Assembly: GCF_014195545.1 (NCBI RefSeq)
Contig: NZ_JACIBX010000016.1
Span: 1-64,000 of the forward strand
DNA length: 64,000 nt
From: Limimaricola variabilis
GTDB lineage: Bacteria > Pseudomonadota > Alphaproteobacteria > Rhodobacterales > Rhodobacteraceae
Direction of reading: 5' to 3'
Position 1 is the stretch's first letter. Each line of letters begins with the position of its first letter. Under the pieces are notes generated by a model. It had not been told where the DNA came from. It ran no database searches and saw nothing but the letters and a program-made list of their open reading frames with translations. A program made the position numbers and the translations under genes. Shown one piece after another: positions 51,250-59,448 of this stretch.

Positions 51250-51279
51250 TGAGGACATGGCGAACTTGGAGCGCGACAT

Positions 51280-52023
51280 ATGGGCGATACCCAGCAGACC
51301 ACCGGCGACAGTCCGGCGCGCACCCGGGTCAGTATCATCTCGGACGGCCTGCGCCGAGACATCGAGCGTGGCCGGTTCCGGCCCGGTGACCGGCTGCCGA
51401 GCGAGGCCGAGCTGACGCGGCTTCATTCGGTCAGCCGTACCGTGGTGCGCGAAGCGATCGCGGTGCTGCGCTCAGACGGGCTGGTCGAGGCCCGCAAGGG
51501 GGCCGGGGTCTTCGCCATCGACCCGGTTCGGGCGCGCCAGCGGCCGTTCTCGGATCTCGACATGGACCGGCTCTCAGGGGTGATCGAGCTGTTCGAGCTG
51601 CGCAGCGCCTTCGAGATTCGCGGCGCAGGGCTGGCCGCGATCCGACGCTCGGGGGCGCAGATCGATGCGATCGTGCGAGCGCATGAGGCGGTATCGGCAA
51701 GCTTCGAGGCCGGACGGTCGACCCGTGAGGCGGATTTCGAGTTCCATTTCGCCATCGCGCAGGCCACGCAGAACAAGCGGTTCCCCGAGTTCCTGTCGTT
51801 GATCCGATCCGGGATCGTCCCGCGGGTCGAGCTCGAGGCGGGCGATGCACCGCCGCGCGAGTACCGGCCCAACCCGGAGCTCGTGCAGGAGCATGGCCGG
51901 ATCGTCGACGCCATCATCGATGGTGACCGGGACGGCGCCGAAGCGGCGATGGAGGCGCATCTGGAGGGAAGCTTGCAGCGCTACCGCGATCTGCTGAAGG
52001 CGGCGCGGCCAGAGGGGGGCTGA
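51280..52023 (+). CDS. GntR-family (FadR subfamily) regulator 1
   Basis: This 247-aa regulator has a winged helix (residues about 15-80: RPGDRLPSEAELTRLHSVSRTVVREAIAVLRSDGLVEARKGAGVF) and an all-helical FCD effector domain with the metal-binding pattern (DFEFHFAIAQAT; EHGRIVDAIIDGDRDGAEAAMEAHL). It is divergent from the enolase-superfamily and family 5 binding-protein genes and probably responds to a sugar acid. It ends at a strong terminator shared with the convergent aldehyde dehydrogenase operon. A closely related paralogue lies at 57468-58211. Confidence 0.9.
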   Translation: MGDTQQTTGDSPARTRVSIISDGLRRDIERGRFRPGDRLPSEAELTRLHSVSRTVVREAIAVLRSDGLVEARKGAGVFAIDPVRARQRPFSDLDMDRLSGVIELFELRSAFEIRGAGLAAIRRSGAQIDAIVRAHEAVSASFEAGRSTREADFEFHFAIAQATQNKRFPEFLSLIRSGIVPRVELEAGDAPPREYRPNPELVQEHGRIVDAIIDGDRDGAEAAMEAHLEGSLQRYRDLLKAARPEGG

Positions 52024-52053
52024 GGCTGCGGCGGAGCGGGCGCCGCCGCAGCC
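52024..52053. terminator. Terminator hairpin between convergent gntR and aldehyde dehydrogenase genes
   Basis: GGCTGCGGCGG pairs perfectly with CCGCCGCAGCC over an 8-base loop, starting immediately after the gntR stop and 7 bases from the aldehyde dehydrogenase stop. It can serve both directions. There is no strong T-tract. Confidence 0.65.
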
Positions 52054-52060
52054 ATTCGGT

Positions 52061-53578
52061 TCAGTCGAGCAGATCCTCGGGCAGCAGGCCCTCGGGCATG
52101 TTCTGCAGGCAAACCGGGCGCAGGAAGCGTCGGATCGCCAAGGTGCCGACCGAGGTGGCGCCGAAGTTGGTCGAGGCGGGATAGGGACCGCCATGGACCA
52201 TGGCATCGGCCACCTCGGCGCCGGTCGGGTAGCCATTGGCCAAGAGCCGCCCGGCCTTGCGCATCAGCACCGGCATCAGCGGCGCGGCAACCTCCTCATC
52301 CGCGGCTTCGAGTTGCAGCGTCACGGTGAGCTGCCCCGCGAGACCGCGCGCGATCTCCTGCCGCTCGGCCTCGTCACGGGCCACCACGATCAGCCCGAGC
52401 GGGCCGAACACTTCCTCGGCGAGATCCTCGTCGGCAAGCCAGGTCGCGCCATCGGTCTCGTAGAGATAGGGGGTGGCATTGCGCGCCTCGCAGCTGGATT
52501 TCACCAGCTCGCGCACGCCGTCCGTCCCGGCGATCCGGTCGCGGCCCGCGCGATAGGCCGCCGCGATGCCGTCCGTCAGCATCACCTGCGGTGCGGCCGT
52601 CTCCAGGGCCGCCTTGGCCGCGGCGCGGAAGTCCTCGGCGCCCGCCCCCTCGACCAGCACCGCGACGCCGGGGTTGGTGCAGAACTGCCCGGCGCCCATC
52701 ATAAGCGAGCCGGCCCAGCCTTCGCCGATCGCCGCCCCGCGTGCTTCGAGGGCCGCGGGCATGACGAACATCGGGTTGACCGATCCCAGCTCGCCGAAGA
52801 AGGGGATCGGCTCGGGGCGCTGCGCGCAGAGATCGAACAGCGCCCGGCCGCCGGCGAGGCTGCCGGTGAAGCCCACGGCCTTGATCAGGGAATGCTGCAC
52901 CAGCGCCTGGCCGACGTCGCGCTTGCCGCCCTGGATCAGCGAGAACACGCCCCCGGGCAGGCCGCAGCGGACCGCCGCCGCGACGATGGCATCGCCGACG
53001 ATCTCGCCGGTGCCGGGATGGGCGGAGTGGCCCTTGACCACCACCGGGCAGCCGGCGGCGAACGCGCTTGCCGTGTCGCCGCCCGCGACCGAGAAGGCGA
53101 GCGGGAAGTTCGAGGCGCCGAATACCGCCACCGGGCCGATCGGCTGCTGGATCATCCGCAGTTCGGGGCGCGGCAGCGGCGCGCGGTCGGGCAGGGCGGC
53201 ATCGTGCCGTCGGTCGAGATAATCGCCCTTGCGGATGTGCTCGGCGAAGAGCCGCAGCTGGCCGCAGGTGCGGCCGCGTTCCCCCTCGAGCCGCGCCTCG
53301 GGCAGGCCGGTCTCGGCATGGCCGATCGCGGTGATCTTAGCGCCCCGCGCCTCGATCTCCCCGGCGATCGCCTCGAGGAACGCCGCGCGGTCCTCGCGCG
53401 AGGTGGCGGCATAAACCGCGAAGGCCTCCTCGGCGGCACGCGCCGCGCGGTCCACCAGATCTGGCGTGCCGACCGCGAAATCGTGGCCCTCGCCGGTCCA
53501 GGGCTGGGAGCGGAAGGTCGTCGCGCCCGCCGCCTTTTCTCCCGCGATCAGGTGATGTCCATGGGGGGTGAAGCTCAT
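52061..53578 (-). CDS. Alpha-ketoglutaric semialdehyde dehydrogenase (NADP-type)
   Basis: This is a 505-aa aldehyde dehydrogenase with catalytic C300 (GAGQFCTNPG), E263 (FFGELGSVNP), N157 (GASNFPLAF) and K182 in VVVKGHSAHP. That last block is typical of alpha-ketoglutaric semialdehyde dehydrogenases. The enzyme forms alpha-ketoglutarate, the final step of oxidative pentose and hexuronate pathways. It overlaps the uronate dehydrogenase gene by ATGA and is the last gene of the TRAP-udh operon. The intermediate dehydratase (KdgD type) that would link the two is not in this window. Confidence 0.9.
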   Translation of the reverse strand: MSFTPHGHHLIAGEKAAGATTFRSQPWTGEGHDFAVGTPDLVDRAARAAEEAFAVYAATSREDRAAFLEAIAGEIEARGAKITAIGHAETGLPEARLEGERGRTCGQLRLFAEHIRKGDYLDRRHDAALPDRAPLPRPELRMIQQPIGPVAVFGASNFPLAFSVAGGDTASAFAAGCPVVVKGHSAHPGTGEIVGDAIVAAAVRCGLPGGVFSLIQGGKRDVGQALVQHSLIKAVGFTGSLAGGRALFDLCAQRPEPIPFFGELGSVNPMFVMPAALEARGAAIGEGWAGSLMMGAGQFCTNPGVAVLVEGAGAEDFRAAAKAALETAAPQVMLTDGIAAAYRAGRDRIAGTDGVRELVKSSCEARNATPYLYETDGATWLADEDLAEEVFGPLGLIVVARDEAERQEIARGLAGQLTVTLQLEAADEEVAAPLMPVLMRKAGRLLANGYPTGAEVADAMVHGGPYPASTNFGATSVGTLAIRRFLRPVCLQNMPEGLLPEDLLD

Positions 53579-54396
53579 GTCTTGTCCTTTCGGTTCTGCG
53601 CGCGAGAGCCGTGGATCGGCTCATCCGTGAAGGCGCCGCCCTGGAAGCGCACCACCGCGGCGCGGGGCCCGGGCCGCGGCACATCGCGATGGATCCGCGC
53701 CGCATGGGCGGCGGCATTGTCCCTCGGCTGCCACCCGAGATAGCCGGCGGCGGCGTTGTCCCACCATCCGGCATCGTTGGCGCTGGCCCCCCAGACCACC
53801 GGGCAGCCCAAATGCGGCGCCCGGAACACCGCCTCGATCAGCGAGACGAAATCGTCATGGCTGAACCAGGTCGACAGCATCCGCCAGTCGACCGGCTCGG
53901 GCGTACAGGAGCCGATCCGCACGATCGCCGTCTCCTGCCCGAACTTGTCGTGGTAGAGGCTGGCCATTGCCTCGCCATAGGCCTTGGAGACACCATAGAG
54001 CGAATCCGGGCGCAGGGAGCAACCGGCGTCGAGTCGGGCGGTCTGCGGGTGATAGCCGACGACGTGGTTGGAGCTGGCGAAGACGATGCGCGGGCGGCCA
54101 TGCGCCCGCGCCGCCTCGTAGAGGTTGTAGACGCCGCGCAGGTTGGCGGCCTCGATCAGCTCGTATTCCCGTTCCACCGAGACGCCGCCGAGATGGACGA
54201 CGCCGTCGCAGTCCGCGACCAACTCGTGCACGGCCTCGGCATCGGCGAGGTCGCAGGTCACCACCTCCTCGTCCGGCCCGGCCGGCTCCATGGCCGCGAT
54301 GTCCGACAGGCGCAGGGTCTCGGCCATGTGGCCCAGCCGGGCGCGCAGCATCCGCCCCAGCCCGCCTCCGGCGCCGGTGATTAGCAGTCTCTTCAT
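53575..54396 (-). CDS. udh: Uronate dehydrogenase
   Basis: This 273-aa extended short-chain dehydrogenase is of the Udh type. It has TGAGGGLG (7-14) for NAD binding, SSNHVVGYHP near 108-117 and the active-site pair Y134/K138 (SLYGVSK). It oxidises D-galacturonate or D-glucuronate to the aldarolactone. The start at 54396 fits the usual MKRLLITGA opening. It lies 7 bases after the TRAP large permease and overlaps the semialdehyde dehydrogenase gene. Transport, oxidation and end-oxidation are thus in one operon. Confidence 0.9.
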   Translation of the reverse strand: MKRLLITGAGGGLGRMLRARLGHMAETLRLSDIAAMEPAGPDEEVVTCDLADAEAVHELVADCDGVVHLGGVSVEREYELIEAANLRGVYNLYEAARAHGRPRIVFASSNHVVGYHPQTARLDAGCSLRPDSLYGVSKAYGEAMASLYHDKFGQETAIVRIGSCTPEPVDWRMLSTWFSHDDFVSLIEAVFRAPHLGCPVVWGASANDAGWWDNAAAGYLGWQPRDNAAAHAARIHRDVPRPGPRAAVVRFQGGAFTDEPIHGSRAQNRKDKT

Positions 54397-54403
54397 GGGG
54401 TCC

Positions 54404-55681
54404 TCATTCCAGCAGTCCGGGCAGCAGCATCGAGAAGGCAGGGACATAGGTCACCAGCATCAGCGCCACGAGGATCGCCGCGTAGAAGGGGAAGATGGTG
54501 CGCACCGCGTGCTCGATCCGCACTTGCCCCACGGCGCAGCCGACAAAGAGGCAGGCACCGACCGGCGGGGTGCAGAGGCCGAGACCGAGATTCATCATCA
54601 TGATCACCCCGAACTGCACCGGGTCCATGCCGATGCCGACCGCGACCGGCAGGAAGATCGGGGTGCAGATCAGGATCAGCGCGGCCATGTCCATGATCAT
54701 CCCCAGCCCCAAGAGCACCACGTTCAGCAGCAGCAGGATCACGATCGGGTTGTCGGAGATGCCGGTGACCGCAGCGGCGAGCAGATCGGGGACGCGGTGC
54801 AGCGTCAGGAGGTAGCTGAAGGAGGAGGCGGTGGCGACCAGCAGCATCACCAGCGCGGTGGTGCGCACCGAGGCGGCGACCGCGGCCTTGAAGTTCTCCC
54901 AACTCAGTTCGCGATAGACCAGCGTCGTGACCAGCACCGCCCAGATCGCGCCGAAGGCGCCGCTCTCGGTCACGGTCATCACCCCCGACAGCACGCCACC
55001 GACGATGATCACCGCCGTCAGCAGCCCGGGAATCGCCAGCACGAAGGCGAGGCCGAGGGCCCTGACCCCGGGGAACGCCTCGGATGGGTAGCCGCGCCGC
55101 ACCGCGATCCACCAGGCAACGACGCCGAGACACAGGCACATCAGCAGGCCCGGCACGATACCGGCGATGAACAGCTTGGAGACCGAGACTCCGCCTGCCG
55201 CCACGGCATAAAGGATCATGTTGTGCGAGGGCGGGATCACCACGCCTGCGACAGAGGAGGTAACAGTGACGTTGACCGCGTAGTCGGGATCGTAGCCCTT
55301 TTCCTTCATCACCGGCATCAGGATTGAGCCCAGGGCCGAGGTGTCGGCCACCGCCGAGCCGGAGATGCCGCCGAACAGCATCGAGGAGGCCACGTTGACC
55401 ACGCCGAGACCGCCGCGTAGCGAGCCGACCGCGTTTGAGGCCAGTCGCACCAGCCGCGCGGCGATGCCGCCCTGCATCATCAGGTCCCCGGCGAAGATGA
55501 AGAACGGGATGGCGAGGAGCGAGAATACCGAGATGCCCGAGAGCACCCGCTGGAAGCCGATGAACAGCGGCAGCCCCTCGTGCAGGAAGCCCGCCACCGT
55601 GGCGAGGCCGAGCGCGAAGGCCACCGGCATGCCGGTGAGTAGCCCGAAGAAGAAGGTGCCAAACAGGATCGCGAGGCCCAT
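54404..55681 (-). CDS. TRAP transporter large permease (DctM type), system 2
   Basis: This 425-aa DctM-type permease has about twelve membrane segments. Motifs are FSLLAIPFFIFAGDLMMQGGIAARLV, SSMLFGGISGSAVADTSALG, VAGVVIPPSHNMILYAV and NLGLGLCTPPVGACLFVGCAVG. The start at 55681 is coupled to the small permease stop (TGATG); the frame upstream is only a shadow. It probably imports a hexuronate, given the adjacent udh. Confidence 0.92.
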   Translation of the reverse strand: MGLAILFGTFFFGLLTGMPVAFALGLATVAGFLHEGLPLFIGFQRVLSGISVFSLLAIPFFIFAGDLMMQGGIAARLVRLASNAVGSLRGGLGVVNVASSMLFGGISGSAVADTSALGSILMPVMKEKGYDPDYAVNVTVTSSVAGVVIPPSHNMILYAVAAGGVSVSKLFIAGIVPGLLMCLCLGVVAWWIAVRRGYPSEAFPGVRALGLAFVLAIPGLLTAVIIVGGVLSGVMTVTESGAFGAIWAVLVTTLVYRELSWENFKAAVAASVRTTALVMLLVATASSFSYLLTLHRVPDLLAAAVTGISDNPIVILLLLNVVLLGLGMIMDMAALILICTPIFLPVAVGIGMDPVQFGVIMMMNLGLGLCTPPVGACLFVGCAVGQVRIEHAVRTIFPFYAAILVALMLVTYVPAFSMLLPGLLE

Positions 55682-56196
55682 CAGATCTCCTCGCCGCGCA
55701 ACTTGGCGGCCATCTGGTGCAGGGTGAAGAGCACGGTGAAGACGCCGCAGAGCGCCATCGGAACGGCGCGCAGCCCCTCGCTGACGCCGAGCATCGGGAT
55801 GGTGCGCGGCCAAGTCGATTGCGCCAGCGTCGTGCCCTGCCAGGCGAGGCAGGCGCCGAAGACCAGCACGCCGAGGGTCGCCAGCCACCACAGCGGCTCA
55901 CGGATCGGGCGGGGCATCGCGTCGCGGACGAAATCGATCGACAGGTGGCTGCGGCTGCGCACCCCGGCGGCGGCGCCGAGGAAGGTGATCCAAGACACTA
56001 GCAGGATCGCCAACTGCTCCACCCATGTAGGGGTGTCATTCATCACGTAGCGGCCCCAGACCAGCCAGCCGAAGATCGCGATCAGCGTGACGAGGCCGCA
56101 GCCGGCGACTAGCACGCAGCCGCGCGCCAACAGGTCGAGGCCGCGTGCGACGGGGCCCGCGGTGGCCGCGCGGTCAATTAAGGGGAGCGAGGACAT
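55681..56196 (-). CDS. TRAP transporter small permease (DctQ type), system 2
   Basis: This 171-aa four-helix membrane protein has DctQ blocks such as IFGWLVWGRYVMNDTPTWVEQLAILLVSWITFLGAAAG and SRSHLSIDFVRD. It follows the binding-protein gene after a 66-base gap that carries a strong hairpin. Confidence 0.9.
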   Translation of the reverse strand: MSSLPLIDRAATAGPVARGLDLLARGCVLVAGCGLVTLIAIFGWLVWGRYVMNDTPTWVEQLAILLVSWITFLGAAAGVRSRSHLSIDFVRDAMPRPIREPLWWLATLGVLVFGACLAWQGTTLAQSTWPRTIPMLGVSEGLRAVPMALCGVFTVLFTLHQMAAKLRGEEI

Positions 56197-56216
56197 CGGC
56201 GTCTCCGGAACGGGGT

Positions 56217-56255
56217 GCGGGGGCGGCGTCGGGATCGACCGGGGGCCGCCCCCGC
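56217..56255 (-). terminator. Intercistronic hairpin between DctP and DctQ genes, system 2
   Basis: GCGGGGGCGGC and GCCGCCCCCGC form a perfect 11-base stem around a 17-base loop. It fills the gap between the binding-protein stop and the small permease start. It is the fifth such hairpin in the window and probably serves unequal expression. Confidence 0.6.
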
Positions 56256-56262
56256 GCGGGGG

Positions 56263-57243
56263 TCACTCGGTGGCCTGGATGTCGCGGATCAACGTCTCGA
56301 GATCCGGGTTTTCGGCGATGAAGGCGGCGTAGACCGGCTCCATCGCCGACTGGAACGCGGCACCATCGGCAACCTCGTTGATCGCCACTCCGGCAGCCTC
56401 GACCTTGGCGCGGCTGTCGGCCTCGCGCGCGGCCCAGAGCTCGCGCTGCATCTCGGCGGCCGATCGCGCCGCCGCTTCGATCGCAATGCGGTCCTCCTCG
56501 GGGGTGTCCTCCCAGACGCTCGCCGAGACGCAGATGCATTCGGGAATGATCAGGTGGTTGGTGATCGAGTAGAACTTCGCGACTTCGTAGTGGTTCGAGC
56601 TTTCGAAGGAGGGATAGTTGTTCTCGGCCCCATCGATTACCCCGGTCTTCAGCGACTGGTAGACCTCGCCATAGGCCATGGGAGTGGCGTTGGCGCCGAG
56701 CGCGTCGACCATGTCGACGTAGAGGTCGTTGCTCATCACCCGGAACTTCAGCCCGTCCATGTCGGCGGGTGTCTCGATGGCACGCTTGGTGTTGTAGAAG
56801 CTGCGCGAGCCGCTGTCGAACCACGACAGCGCCACCAGCCCCTGCTCGGACAGAGCGTCGGAGAAGCGGCTCCCGATCTCGCCGTCCATCACCCGGTGCA
56901 TGTGGTCGACATCGCGGAAGATGAAGGGCAGCGACAGCACGTTGGTCGCGGCGACGATCTCGCCCATCGGGCCCATGTTGAAATTACCTACAGCCAGCGC
57001 ACCGGAGCGGACTTGTTCGATCGCGTCGGGCTGGTCGCCCAGCACGCCGTTGGCGTAGACCGAGACCTCGACCCGACCCTCGGTTGCCTCGGCCACCTCG
57101 GTAGCGAAAGCGTCCAGCGCGACGAGGTTCGGGTAGTCCTCGGGGTGGATCGCCCAAGCGCGCCACTGCTCGGCGGCGGCGGGTGCGGCGAATGCGAGGC
57201 TCAACGCGAAAACGGACGCGATCTGGCGGGGTCGTGCAGTCAT
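56263..57243 (-). CDS. TRAP transporter solute-binding protein DctP type, system 2
   Basis: This 326-aa periplasmic protein has a signal peptide (MTARPRQIASVFALSLAFAAPAAA). The DctP carboxylate arginine is in GLKFRVMSNDLYVDMV, and TGVIDGAENNYPSFES matches the family. The start at 57243 follows GGAGGACCAAAC; the longer frame lacks a signal sequence. It is first in the operon DctP-Q-M-udh-semialdehyde dehydrogenase and divergent from gntR 2. The galacturonate/glucuronate specificity is inferred from udh. Confidence 0.92.
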   Translation of the reverse strand: MTARPRQIASVFALSLAFAAPAAAEQWRAWAIHPEDYPNLVALDAFATEVAEATEGRVEVSVYANGVLGDQPDAIEQVRSGALAVGNFNMGPMGEIVAATNVLSLPFIFRDVDHMHRVMDGEIGSRFSDALSEQGLVALSWFDSGSRSFYNTKRAIETPADMDGLKFRVMSNDLYVDMVDALGANATPMAYGEVYQSLKTGVIDGAENNYPSFESSNHYEVAKFYSITNHLIIPECICVSASVWEDTPEEDRIAIEAAARSAAEMQRELWAAREADSRAKVEAAGVAINEVADGAAFQSAMEPVYAAFIAENPDLETLIRDIQATE

Positions 57244-57423
57244 GTTTGGTCCTCCCTGACCGGCTGCGATCTGGCAAGGCATATGACAGATATGGGGTGA
57301 CTGCGTCAACAGGTATGATGACATGGGGCGCCTAGTGAACCGAGAGCTGGACGAATGAGCATGGGAACTACGGACTTGGTGATTGATCCGCAGCGCTTCA
57401 TTGCCAAGCCTGCAGAACCGCGT

Positions 57424-57436
57424 ATTGTATGATAAG
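57424..57436. promoter_or_regulatory. GntR 2 operator candidate, site A
   Basis: ATTGTATGATAAG lies 32 bases upstream of the gntR 2 start. A similar GGTATGATGAC lies at 57312-57322, nearer the divergent TRAP operon. The core TTGTATGAT recurs at 61183-61192 (reverse) and in part at 58243-58257. Confidence 0.4.
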
Positions 57437-57467
57437 TTCGGGCGAAGGCCAAGCGAGGGAGACGGCA

Positions 57468-58211
57468 ATGCAGGCAAAGGCGGAGTCCGGCACGGGCCAC
57501 AGGAAGACATTGGTGGTGACGCTGCGCGACGCGCTACGCGAGCAGATCGAGGCGGGGCGCTACGCCCCCGGTGACCGGCTGCCAAGCGAGGCGCAGCTCA
57601 CCCGGGAGTTCGATGTCAGCCGCACTGTCGTGCGCGAGGCGGTCGCTGCGCTGCGCGCCGACCGACTGGTGGAGCCGCGCCAGGGGGCAGGGGTCTTCGT
57701 GCTGGCCCCGCGCGAGACCGTCTCACCGCCGTTTCAGAAGATCGACTACGCCAAGATCTCGACCGTTCTGGAAATGCTGGAGCTCAGGACCGCGGTCGAG
57801 GTGGAGGCGGCGGGGCTGGCCGCGCAGCGCTGTTCGCCATCGCAGGAGGAGGTGCTGATCGATCGGATGCAGGAAGTCGACCGGCTGGCGCAGGCGGGCG
57901 AGCCCACGACCGATGCCGATTTTGCGCTGCATCTGGCGATCGCCGAAGCCAGCAACAACCCGCGTTTCGGCGAGTTCCTATCGATGATCGGCCCGAGCGT
58001 GATCCCGCGCCGCGCGCTCGATCCCGATGCTCGGCACGAGCCGGCCAGTGGGGAATATCTGGCCGCGATCTCGGGTGAGCACGCCCGGATCGTCAATGCG
58101 ATTCTCGAGCGCGACGAGGCCGCCGCGCAGGAGGCGATGCGAAACCATCTCAAGGGAAGCCAGACCCGGTATCGGCTGCTTCTGCGGGGCGCCACGCGAA
58201 CCGGAAACTGA
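57468..58211 (+). CDS. GntR-family (FadR subfamily) regulator 2
   Basis: This 247-aa regulator is closely related to GntR 1. It has an N-terminal winged helix (YAPGDRLPSEAQLTREFDVSRTVVREAVAALRADRLVEPRQGAGVF) and an FCD domain (DADFALHLAIAEASNNPRFGEFL; EHARIVNAILERDEAAAQEAMRNHL). The start at 57468 follows GAGGGAGA; an ATG at 57429 is possible. It lies between the TRAP-udh operon (divergent) and kdgF-kduI-kduD (co-directional) and is the likely regulator of both. Confidence 0.9.
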   Translation: MQAKAESGTGHRKTLVVTLRDALREQIEAGRYAPGDRLPSEAQLTREFDVSRTVVREAVAALRADRLVEPRQGAGVFVLAPRETVSPPFQKIDYAKISTVLEMLELRTAVEVEAAGLAAQRCSPSQEEVLIDRMQEVDRLAQAGEPTTDADFALHLAIAEASNNPRFGEFLSMIGPSVIPRRALDPDARHEPASGEYLAAISGEHARIVNAILERDEAAAQEAMRNHLKGSQTRYRLLLRGATRTGN

Positions 58212-58242
58212 TCTGGCAACGACAAACCGCTTGACCACTGCC

Positions 58243-58257
58243 ATCATGTAATACAAG
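58243..58257. promoter_or_regulatory. GntR operator candidate upstream of kdgF, site B
   Basis: ATCATGTAATACAAG holds a near-palindrome (CATGTA-A-TACAAG), with TGTATTACA on the other strand matching the FadR-type TGTNNNACA. It lies 42 bases upstream of kdgF in an AT-rich gap. Confidence 0.5.
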
Positions 58258-58298
58258 TTGTCCAATATATACGATGTATATTTGGGCTAAGGGGATGT

Positions 58299-58613
58299 AT
58301 GGTCGCAGAAGAATTTCCGGTCGTCGCCGCCGGGGCTGGGGTCGCACGGCAGGTGCTGGCCGACAGCACCGCGCTAATGGTGGTGTCCTTCCGCTTCGCG
58401 GCCGGGGCGCAGGGCGCGCTGCACAACCATCCCCATGTCCAGTCCACCTATGTCGAAAGCGGTCGGTTCCGCTTCCATCTCGGAGAGACAAGCTTCGAGG
58501 TCGGTCCGGGAGACAGCTTTGTGATCCCCTCGGGCGTCACACATGGCTGCGACTGCCTCGAGGCCGGACGGCTGATCGACTGCTTCACGCCGCGCCGCGA
58601 CGACTTTCTTTGA
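58299..58613 (+). CDS. kdgF: Cupin, unsaturated galacturonate ring-opening protein KdgF
   Basis: This 104-aa single cupin has the metal-binding motif HNHPHVQSTYVESGRFRF and a second cupin motif PGDSFVIPSGVTHGC. KdgF catalyses conversion of 4,5-unsaturated uronates to the linear 5-keto-4-deoxyuronate, the KduI substrate. The gene sits directly before kduI copy 2 (10-base gap), which supports the assignment. The start at 58299 follows AAGGGG. Confidence 0.88.
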   Translation: MVAEEFPVVAAGAGVARQVLADSTALMVVSFRFAAGAQGALHNHPHVQSTYVESGRFRFHLGETSFEVGPGDSFVIPSGVTHGCDCLEAGRLIDCFTPRRDDFL

Positions 58614-58623
58614 AGGAGACCCC

Positions 58624-59448
58624 ATGCTGAGCGTCGAGACACGTCACGCCATCCACCCCGCGCAGGCCAAGACGATGGACAGCGCCGCGCTGCGCGCGAA
58701 TTTCCTGGCTCAGGACCTCTTCCGCGATGGTGAAATCCGGCTGATCTACACCCATTACGACCGTTTCGTGATGGGCGGTGCGGTGCCCGTCGGCGGCCAG
58801 CTGTCGCTTGCCAAGGTGGCCGAGACCGGTACCGAAACCTTCCTCGAACGGCGCGAGATGGGCATCGTCAATATCGGTGAGACCGGCACGGTGCGCTGCG
58901 ACGGCGAGGCTCACGAAATGGGGCGCGGTGACGTGCTCTATCTCGGCATGGGCAGCGGCGAGATCACCTTCGAAGGCCATGGGCGTTTCTACATCACCTC
59001 TGCCCCGGCCCATGCCGCCTTTCCCTCGCGCCTGATCACCCTGGCCGACTGCAAGGAGGTGAAGCTGGGTGATCCGGCGAATTCCAACCAGCGCACCATC
59101 AAGCAGTTCATTCACCCGCAGGTGATGGAGAGCTGCCAGCTGATCCTCGGCTATACCTCGCTGGAGGAGGGCTCGGTCTGGAACACCATCCCGAGCCATA
59201 TCCACGACCGCCGCATGGAGGCCTATCTTTATTGGGGCATGGAGGAAGAGGCCCGCGTGCTGCACCTGATGGGCGAGCCGCAGGAGACCCGACATCTCTT
59301 CGTTGCGAACGAGCAGGGTGCGATCTCGCCGCCTTGGTCGATCCATTCCGGCGCCGGGATCGGCAAGTACACCTTCATCTGGGCGATGGCGGGCGACAAT
59401 ATCGATTACACCGACATGGATTTCATCCAGCCGAAGGACATAATCTGA
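58624..59448 (+). CDS. kduI: 5-keto-4-deoxyuronate isomerase, copy 2
   Basis: This 274-aa KduI isomerase is paralogous to the gene at 46411-47235. It keeps the zinc motif SHIHDRRMEAYLYW and the later PPWSIHSGAG histidine. The start at 58624 follows GAAGGAGACCCC. Its stop is coupled to the kduD start (TGATG). With kdgF it forms the standard pectin-lyase-product pathway, here under a GntR rather than a KdgR regulator. Confidence 0.93.
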   Translation: MLSVETRHAIHPAQAKTMDSAALRANFLAQDLFRDGEIRLIYTHYDRFVMGGAVPVGGQLSLAKVAETGTETFLERREMGIVNIGETGTVRCDGEAHEMGRGDVLYLGMGSGEITFEGHGRFYITSAPAHAAFPSRLITLADCKEVKLGDPANSNQRTIKQFIHPQVMESCQLILGYTSLEEGSVWNTIPSHIHDRRMEAYLYWGMEEEARVLHLMGEPQETRHLFVANEQGAISPPWSIHSGAGIGKYTFIWAMAGDNIDYTDMDFIQPKDII

